DNA of 64,000 nt from positions 35,675 to 99,674 of the forward strand of contig VBWB01000012.1 in NCBI GenBank assembly GCA_006218045.1, read 5' to 3'. Below are positions 59,041 to 64,000 of the stretch, one piece after another. The notes under the pieces are model-generated. The model did not search any database. It saw only the letters and a program-made list of their open reading frames with translations, and had not been told where the DNA came from. Position numbers and translations under genes: made by a program. This stretch comes from Stygiobacter sp. (GTDB lineage Bacteria; Pseudomonadota; Alphaproteobacteria; Rhodospirillales; Magnetospirillaceae). Within the stretch, counting starts at the first letter, position 1, and each line of letters begins with the position of its first letter.

Positions 59041-59880
59041 ATGCGTGACGACGAAAAAAGCCTGAACCCCGATTTCAGCCGTCGCGGCTTCATCGGCACC
59101 GCCCTGGCCGCCACCGGCTTCGCCGTCGCCGCCGGCCCGGTCAACGCCCAGGCCATCAGCACCGACAGCACCGGCTTGGCCGCCGGACCGCAAATGATCG
59201 GCGCCTTGCCCGCCTATGTGGCCCGCCCGGCCAGTGGTGCCAATCTGCCGACCATCCTGGTGGTGCAGGAAATCTTCGGCGTGCATGAGCATATTCGCGA
59301 CGTCTGCCGCCGGCTGGCCAAGCTGGGCTATCTGGCCATCGCCCCCGAGCTTTATTTCCGCCAGGGTGACCCGTCGGCCATCGCCGATATCCCCACCTTG
59401 CTGAAAACCATCGTCGCCCAGGTGCCCGATTCCCAGGTGCTGGCCGATCTGGATGCCGCCGCCGCCTGGGCCGCCAGCCATGGCGGCGACGCCAAGCGAT
59501 TGGGCATCACCGGCTTTTGCTGGGGTGGGCGTATTTCCTGGCTTTATGCTGGACACAACCCAAAGTTGAAGGCGGCGGTGGCCTGGTATGGCAGGTTGGT
59601 CGGCGATGTGTCGGAAAACAATCCGCGCCATCCCGTCGACATCGCCGGTCAGTTGAAGGCACCGGTTCTGGGCCTTTACGGCGGCGCCGACCAGGGTATC
59701 CCGCTCGACAGCATCGAACGTATGCGCAATGCGGCCAAGGCGGCCAAGGTCAAGACCGAGATCGTCGTCTACACCGACGCCCCCCACGCCTTCCACGCCG
59801 ATTACCGGCCCAGTTACCGCGCCGTGGCGGCCCAGGCCGGCTGGCAGCGTTTGCAGGATTGGTTCAAGACATATTTGTGA
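59041..59880 (+). CDS. Dienelactone hydrolase-family protein, Tat-exported
   Basis: This 279-residue hydrolase has a twin-arginine signal ([20 protein letters not shown]) and the DLH fold: [26 protein letters not shown] with the catalytic Cys, [11 protein letters not shown] (Asp) and [13 protein letters not shown] (His). Export folded to the periplasm is predicted. Such proteins act on lactones or esters; the substrate is unknown. The ATG at 59041 follows GGGAGGACACTTC. Its end overlaps the stop of the convergent MATE gene by 17 bases. Confidence 0.92.
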   Translation: MRDDEKSLNPDFSRRGFIGTALAATGFAVAAGPVNAQAISTDSTGLAAGPQMIGALPAYVARPASGANLPTILVVQEIFGVHEHIRDVCRRLAKLGYLAIAPELYFRQGDPSAIADIPTLLKTIVAQVPDSQVLADLDAAAAWAASHGGDAKRLGITGFCWGGRISWLYAGHNPKLKAAVAWYGRLVGDVSENNPRHPVDIAGQLKAPVLGLYGGADQGIPLDSIERMRNAAKAAKVKTEIVVYTDAPHAFHADYRPSYRAVAAQAGWQRLQDWFKTYL

Positions 59881-61249
59881 GTAAGCCGAGGCGGCGGCGC
59901 AGGCTCCAACGCATGATGACCAGCGCCGCCACCACCGCCAGGCCCAGGGCCAGGCCGATCCAGATGCCCAGGCCGCCGACACCGCCGGCGAAAGCCAGGG
60001 CGGCGCCGACCGGAATGGCCAATCCCCAATAGCCGAAACCGGCGAAGATCATCGGCACCCGCGTGTCCTTGAGCCCACGCAGGGCGCCGGCGCCGACCAC
60101 CTGGGCGCCGTCGGCCACCTGGAAGACGGCCGCCACCGCCAGGAAGCCGATGCCGTGGGCCAGCACGGCGGCGCTGTCGGGATGGGACAGATCCAGGAAG
60201 GCGCCGATAATGGCCGCCGGCCACAGCAGCAGCACCAGGGCCATGACGGCCATGAAGCCGATTCCCAGAACCAGGGCGGTCCAGCCGGCCTTGCGCACCC
60301 CCTCGGCGTCGCCGGCGCCGGCGGCCAGCCCCACCCGCACGGTGGCCGCCTGGGCCATGCCCATGGGCACCATGAAGGTGGCCGAGGCGACTTGCAGGGC
60401 GATGGCATGGGCGGCCAGCGACGCGGTATCGATCAGCCCCATCAGGAAGGCGGCGGCGTTGAAGCCCGACACCTCGAAACCCATGGCCAGTCCCATGGGC
60501 AGGCCGATGCGCAATAATTCGCGCAGCTTGGCCCAATCGGGGCGCCAGAAATGCCCGAGCAAATGATAGCGGCGAAAGCGGCGGTCCCACAGGATGAAGC
60601 CGAGCAGGGCGCTGAACATGAACAGGTTGGACAGGGTCGAGGCGATGCCCGCCCCCATCACCCCCAGGGCCGGCGCCCCCCAATTGCCGAACATCAACAG
60701 CCAGTTGACGAAAGCGTTCAGGCCCACCGCCAGCAAGGTCACCACCATGGCGGCGCGGGGGCGTTGCAAGGCTGAGATGAAGGACCTGAGCGCGATCACC
60801 CCCAGGGCCGGCAGCAGCCCCCACATCATGGCGCGACCATAATCACCCGCCGGGCCGGTCAGGGCCGGATCTTGGCCCAGGGCGTTCAGGATGGCGGTGG
60901 TGTGCCACAGCACCAGCCACACCGGCAGGCAATAGAAGCCGGCCAGCCACAATCCCTGGCGGACGATGCGCCGGCATTCGCGCACCGAGTGACGTCGCGC
61001 CCCCAAGGTGTGGGCCAACAGCGGCGAGGTGGCCAGCACCAGCCCGATGCCCATGACGAACCAGCCGAAATACAGATTGGCGCCCAAGGTGCCGGCGGCC
61101 AGATCGGTCGGCCCCAGCCACCCCATCATCAGCGTATCGGTGGTGCCGATGGCGATCTGCGCCAGGTTGGTCATGATGGTCGGCCAGCCCAGCGCCAGCA
61201 TGGCTGCCATTTCCGACCGCCAGGAGATGGGTTTGGCGTGTGTATCCAT
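59864..61249 (-). CDS. MATE-family efflux transporter
   Basis: This 461-residue inner-membrane protein has the 12-segment plan of the MATE family, with two homologous halves: [20 protein letters not shown] then [20 protein letters not shown] at the N-terminus and [20 protein letters not shown] in the second half. It should export cationic or other drugs by Na+ or H+ antiport, as NorM does. The start [16 protein letters not shown] (61249) is favoured. No regulator is nearby. Confidence 0.95.
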   Translation of the reverse strand: MDTHAKPISWRSEMAAMLALGWPTIMTNLAQIAIGTTDTLMMGWLGPTDLAAGTLGANLYFGWFVMGIGLVLATSPLLAHTLGARRHSVRECRRIVRQGLWLAGFYCLPVWLVLWHTTAILNALGQDPALTGPAGDYGRAMMWGLLPALGVIALRSFISALQRPRAAMVVTLLAVGLNAFVNWLLMFGNWGAPALGVMGAGIASTLSNLFMFSALLGFILWDRRFRRYHLLGHFWRPDWAKLRELLRIGLPMGLAMGFEVSGFNAAAFLMGLIDTASLAAHAIALQVASATFMVPMGMAQAATVRVGLAAGAGDAEGVRKAGWTALVLGIGFMAVMALVLLLWPAAIIGAFLDLSHPDSAAVLAHGIGFLAVAAVFQVADGAQVVGAGALRGLKDTRVPMIFAGFGYWGLAIPVGAALAFAGGVGGLGIWIGLALGLAVVAALVIMRWSLRRRLGLLTNMS

Positions 61250-61358
61250 GGCCCTGCGGCTTACAGCATTCACCCACACTTGTCACCAACCAGCCTTTGG
61301 TTTCCGACCGAAGCTATATTAGGATGGCGGCAATAAAGACATGAGGGGAGGCTTTACC

Positions 61359-61847
61359 ATGATTTCCAATCGCCTGGGGGCGGCCCTGCTGGGCGCCTTG
61401 TTGCTGGCGCAGCCGGTTTTCGCCGCCGATGGTGCCGCGCCGGTGCCGCCGCCGGTGGCCCGCCACGGCTACGAGCAAGTGCAGGCTCTGGTTGACGATG
61501 CCGTTGCCTTCATGAAGAAGGTGGGGCCGGAAAAGGCCTTTGCCGCCTTCAATGATCCCAAGGGCAAATGGATCAAGGACGATCTTTATGTTTTCGCCTT
61601 CGATCCCAAGGGGGTCTACAAGGCCACCGGCTTCCGCCCGGAGCGCACCGGCTCCAACGCCTGGGAAATGACCGACGCCGCCGGCCTGAAGGTGGTGCAG
61701 GAAATCATCAAGAAGGCCAAGCGCAACGGCTCGGGCATGGTCGACTATCTGTGGAAGAACCCGACCACCGGCAAGCTGGAAAACAAGACGTCCTATGTGG
61801 TTCAGGTCGGCGATTACGTCATCGGCGCCGGGTTCTATCACCGCTAG
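61359..61847 (+). CDS. Periplasmic Cache-like sensor-domain protein
   Basis: This 162-residue protein has a signal peptide (MISNRLGAALLGALLLAQPV then FA) and a single Cache-type domain: HGYEQVQALVDDAVAFMKKV, KWIKDDLYVFAFDPKGVYKA, NGSGMVDYLWKNPTTGKLEN, SYVVQVGDYVIGAGFYH. It lacks a membrane or output domain, so it is a free periplasmic ligand binder. AGGGGAGG (61344-61351) sets the start at 61359 rather than 61341. A 242-bp element begins four bases after its stop. Confidence 0.88.
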   Translation: MISNRLGAALLGALLLAQPVFAADGAAPVPPPVARHGYEQVQALVDDAVAFMKKVGPEKAFAAFNDPKGKWIKDDLYVFAFDPKGVYKATGFRPERTGSNAWEMTDAAGLKVVQEIIKKAKRNGSGMVDYLWKNPTTGKLENKTSYVVQVGDYVIGAGFYHR

Positions 61848-61850
61848 CCA

Positions 61851-62092
61851 GTCGCTCGTGAAAAAGTCCTTCGCTTCGCTCAGTGTACTTTTTCCCGTTG
61901 ATTGAACCGGAGAAAAATAGGCTTGGGGCGGCCCTGCGCCTATTTTTCGCTTTTGCGTTTTACCGCCTTTGCTTGGCAAAGGCGGGAGAAAGACTGAAAC
62001 CCGCGCGGAAAGCTTGCTTGAGCACGGGTTTACATCATCCAAATCGGGGAAAAGTACACCGAGGCGAAGCCAAGGGACTTTTTCACGGGTAA
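61851..62092. mobile_element. 242-bp MITE-like element, copy C
   Basis: Same size and structure as the element at 48000-48241 and very similar in sequence. Terminal inverted repeats begin near 61857 (CGTGAAAAAGTCCTTCGC) and 62088. Internal stems are GAAAAATAGG/CCTATTTTTC, CCGCCTTTGC/GCAAAGGCGG and AAACCCG/CGGGTTT. CTAGCCA flanks it as a 7-bp direct repeat (61844-61850 and 62093-62099). It contains no transposase. It lies between the Cache-like gene and the end of the convergent EAL gene. Confidence 0.82.
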
Positions 62093-63829
62093 CTAGCCAT
62101 TGCTGACGGTGGGAAAGCGGATGGGCTTGGCCTGCGGCGCCAGATTGCGATAGGCCAGCAGGCCGTTTTGCCAGTAAAGGCCGTTGACCGCCCAGCCCTT
62201 CATGGGGTCGGCCTCGATATTGGCCGGCTGCATGGGCTTGCCGTACAGATAGCCCTGGGCGTGGCGGACCTTCAGCAATTTCAGCAGATTGGCGGTTTCC
62301 GGCGTCTCGACGAATTCGGCGATGGTCCCGACCCGAAGATCGGCGCACAACTGGGCGATGGCCTTGAGATAGGGCGTCGGCGTGTTCGAGCCCCTGACTT
62401 CCTTGATATAGGCGCCGTCGATCTTGACGTGGTCCACTTCCAGGGCGCGCAGATAGTGGAAGGCGGCGGAGCCGGCGCCGAAATCGTCCAGGCAAACCTG
62501 GAAACCGCCCTTGCGCAGGGATTGCAAGATGGCATTGACGGCGGGCAGGTCATCCACTTCCGCCGATTCGGTCAGCTCGAACAGCATGCGTCCGCGCAAA
62601 TCCGGGCAGCCGGCGACCATGGACAACAGGCGGCGCGCCGTGGGGGCGTGCGACAGCGAGCGGCCCGACAGATTGACGGCGAAACGCAGCGACGGGTTGT
62701 TGCCCAGCGGCGAGCGCATGAAATTGATGGCCCGGTTCAAGATGGCCATATCCAGATTGCCGACGATGCCGACATTTTCGGCGAAGGTGACGGTTTCAAA
62801 CGGCGACGATTTGCCGGGAAAGCGCACCAGGCATTCAAAGTGGTGGACCATGTCGGTCCACAGATCGACGATGGGCTGGAACACCAACTCGAACCGGCCC
62901 TGATCGATGACCTCTTTGATCTCACGCATCTGGCCGACGGTGTCGGACAGGCGCGAGCGCACATCCTTGGCCAGATTGTGCAGATTGACCTCTTCGCCCT
63001 GGGAAAACCGGTTGAGCGAGTAAAGCAGGGCGTTGGTCGCCTCTTCCGACGAAATGCCGGCGGCGTCCAGGGCGACGGTGGCCGATTTCACCGGCTCGGG
63101 CTGGTCGCCGGGCAGGAAGGCGGCGACCAGATCGGTCAGCGCCGCCTCGATGGACGAGGCGGTGACCGAGGGCGAATGGATGACGCCATAGCGGTTCTCG
63201 CCCAGTTCACCGGCGGCGTCGCCGCCCATGGACACCGCCTTCAGGCGATCACCCAATTCGGCCATGAACTCGTCGGCCTTGACCGGCCCGGCGGCGGCGC
63301 GCACCTGCTCGACCGCCGGCAGTTCGACCATGGTCAACTGATAGGCTTGGTCGGTGTCGGCGCCGATGCTGCCCTCATCCATCATCCGCCGGGCGAGGAC
63401 GGAAAAATCCTCGCGGCTCAGCAGGTGGCCGATGGGGGTGCGGTTTTCCTCGGGCACTTCCAGGGCGGCGGCGTGGGTCAGGGCCAGCAGGCGATGGCCC
63501 GGCTGGTCGGGGTGGCGATAGCCGGCCAGGGCCACCGGTTTGTTGGGCCGGCCTGTCCCGCCCGGCGTATGCAGCAGCAGAAGCCGGACCCGCTCGCCCT
63601 CGTCCATGCGGTTGAGGGCGCGGTCGATGCGTTCGCCATCCTGGGGGATGAACATGGCCGCCGCCGGCTGGCCGGTCAGGGCGCGGGCCGGCTTGCCGGT
63701 CAGGGCCATGGCGGCGCCGACGGCGAAGACGATGGCCCCGTCCTCGTCCACCTCGACCAAAAGGTCGGCGGCGGCGAAAGCGAAGGCCACATATACCTCG
63801 CGCGAAGTGGCGATATCCCCTGCGGCCAT
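62093..63829 (-). CDS. EAL-domain c-di-GMP phosphodiesterase with N-terminal sensor
   Basis: This 578-residue protein should break cyclic di-GMP. A PAS-like region occupies residues about 10-120 (FAAADLLVEVDEDGAIVFAV) and a linker reaches 310. The EAL domain follows with ECLVRF at the signature position (Glu kept), AVNLSGRSLS, LFELTES, CLDDFGAG, VKIDGAYIKE and EFVETPE, and QGYLYGKPM. All usual metal and catalytic residues are present. No membrane segment is seen. The start MAAGDIATSREVYV (63829) is chosen over a longer unlikely N-terminus. About 170 bp without a gene follow to the window end. Confidence 0.92.
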   Translation of the reverse strand: MAAGDIATSREVYVAFAFAAADLLVEVDEDGAIVFAVGAAMALTGKPARALTGQPAAAMFIPQDGERIDRALNRMDEGERVRLLLLHTPGGTGRPNKPVALAGYRHPDQPGHRLLALTHAAALEVPEENRTPIGHLLSREDFSVLARRMMDEGSIGADTDQAYQLTMVELPAVEQVRAAAGPVKADEFMAELGDRLKAVSMGGDAAGELGENRYGVIHSPSVTASSIEAALTDLVAAFLPGDQPEPVKSATVALDAAGISSEEATNALLYSLNRFSQGEEVNLHNLAKDVRSRLSDTVGQMREIKEVIDQGRFELVFQPIVDLWTDMVHHFECLVRFPGKSSPFETVTFAENVGIVGNLDMAILNRAINFMRSPLGNNPSLRFAVNLSGRSLSHAPTARRLLSMVAGCPDLRGRMLFELTESAEVDDLPAVNAILQSLRKGGFQVCLDDFGAGSAAFHYLRALEVDHVKIDGAYIKEVRGSNTPTPYLKAIAQLCADLRVGTIAEFVETPETANLLKLLKVRHAQGYLYGKPMQPANIEADPMKGWAVNGLYWQNGLLAYRNLAPQAKPIRFPTVSNG

Positions 63830-64000
63830 GGTGCCCTTTGTCCGCCTGCACGTGTTGGAATGACTATGGCATGCTGCGTACCGCCGGGCCAGTGTCGAGA
63901 TGTGCCGCCAAGGCTTGCAATCCACCCCCCTTGCGTTTATAAGCTTCCTCCTTCAAGCGCGCGTGGGCTTGGTAGGGCATGCCTCGCCGCTTGTTTGTCG

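Overview
The window looks like a chromosome segment of a high-GC alphaproteobacterium of the Rhodospirillales, most like Magnetospirillum. This is inferred from gene content and motifs, not from a database search. The supporting signs are the order corC-lnt-XRE regulator-metK-trmB, two SAM-II riboswitches ahead of metK and metZ, a 7Fe-type fdxA beside carD, a DUF2336 protein beside a diguanylate cyclase, an NDUFAF5-like methyltransferase, and GTTC-N7-GTTC (alphaproteobacterial LexA type) boxes. No rRNA and no CRISPR array were seen. One tRNA, tRNA-Ser(CGA), is present.

Layout. 1-8.4 kb: envelope and housekeeping genes (corC, lnt, an XRE regulator, riboswitch-metK-trmB, terC, fdxA, carD) and a phosphatase-like protein that has lost metal ligands. 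8.5-18 kb: htpG, a ribosome hibernation factor, a LysR regulator, a VanX-like dipeptidase, tsaB-rimI, two tiny genes, polA and a zinc-finger protein. 17.8-26 kb: an orphan ABC ATPase, a lipoprotein hydrolase, two tandem secreted paralogues, an LPS-type cluster of two GT9 glycosyltransferases plus a DUF6165 protein, creA and a 551-residue unknown. 26-36.6 kb: thrS, infC (probable AUA start), tRNA-Ser, a DEAD-box helicase, truA, a Nudix hydrolase, tusE, folE, apaG, riboswitch-metZ and fabI. 36.6-47 kb: a periplasmic binding protein, c-di-GMP signalling (DUF2336 plus GGDEF), a nucleotidase, dapD-dapE, an O-methyltransferase and two tandem paralogues of unknown function. 47-53 kb: map, sfsA, two methyltransferases, comF, grxC, a nitrilase-family protein and a DUF1178 protein.

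53.0-58.5 kb is the clearest accessory region. It holds an S24-type repressor, two GTTC-N7-GTTC boxes, and a short run of intact podovirus-like structural genes (portal, Bbp19-like, scaffold). No capsid, terminase, tail or integrase gene is present, and an orphan ParA ATPase sits where the capsid gene would be expected. 58.5-64 kb: a secreted protein, a Tat-exported dienelactone hydrolase, a MATE transporter, a periplasmic Cache-like protein and an EAL phosphodiesterase.

The most striking non-coding structure is a pair of 242-bp elements (48000-48241 and 61851-62092). They have long imperfect terminal inverted repeats and three conserved internal hairpins, and are flanked by 8-bp and 7-bp direct repeats. 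A solo terminus lies at about 44603-44648. They look like a MITE-type mobile element. A second, REP-like repeat pair lies at 30992-31039 and 53081-53128.
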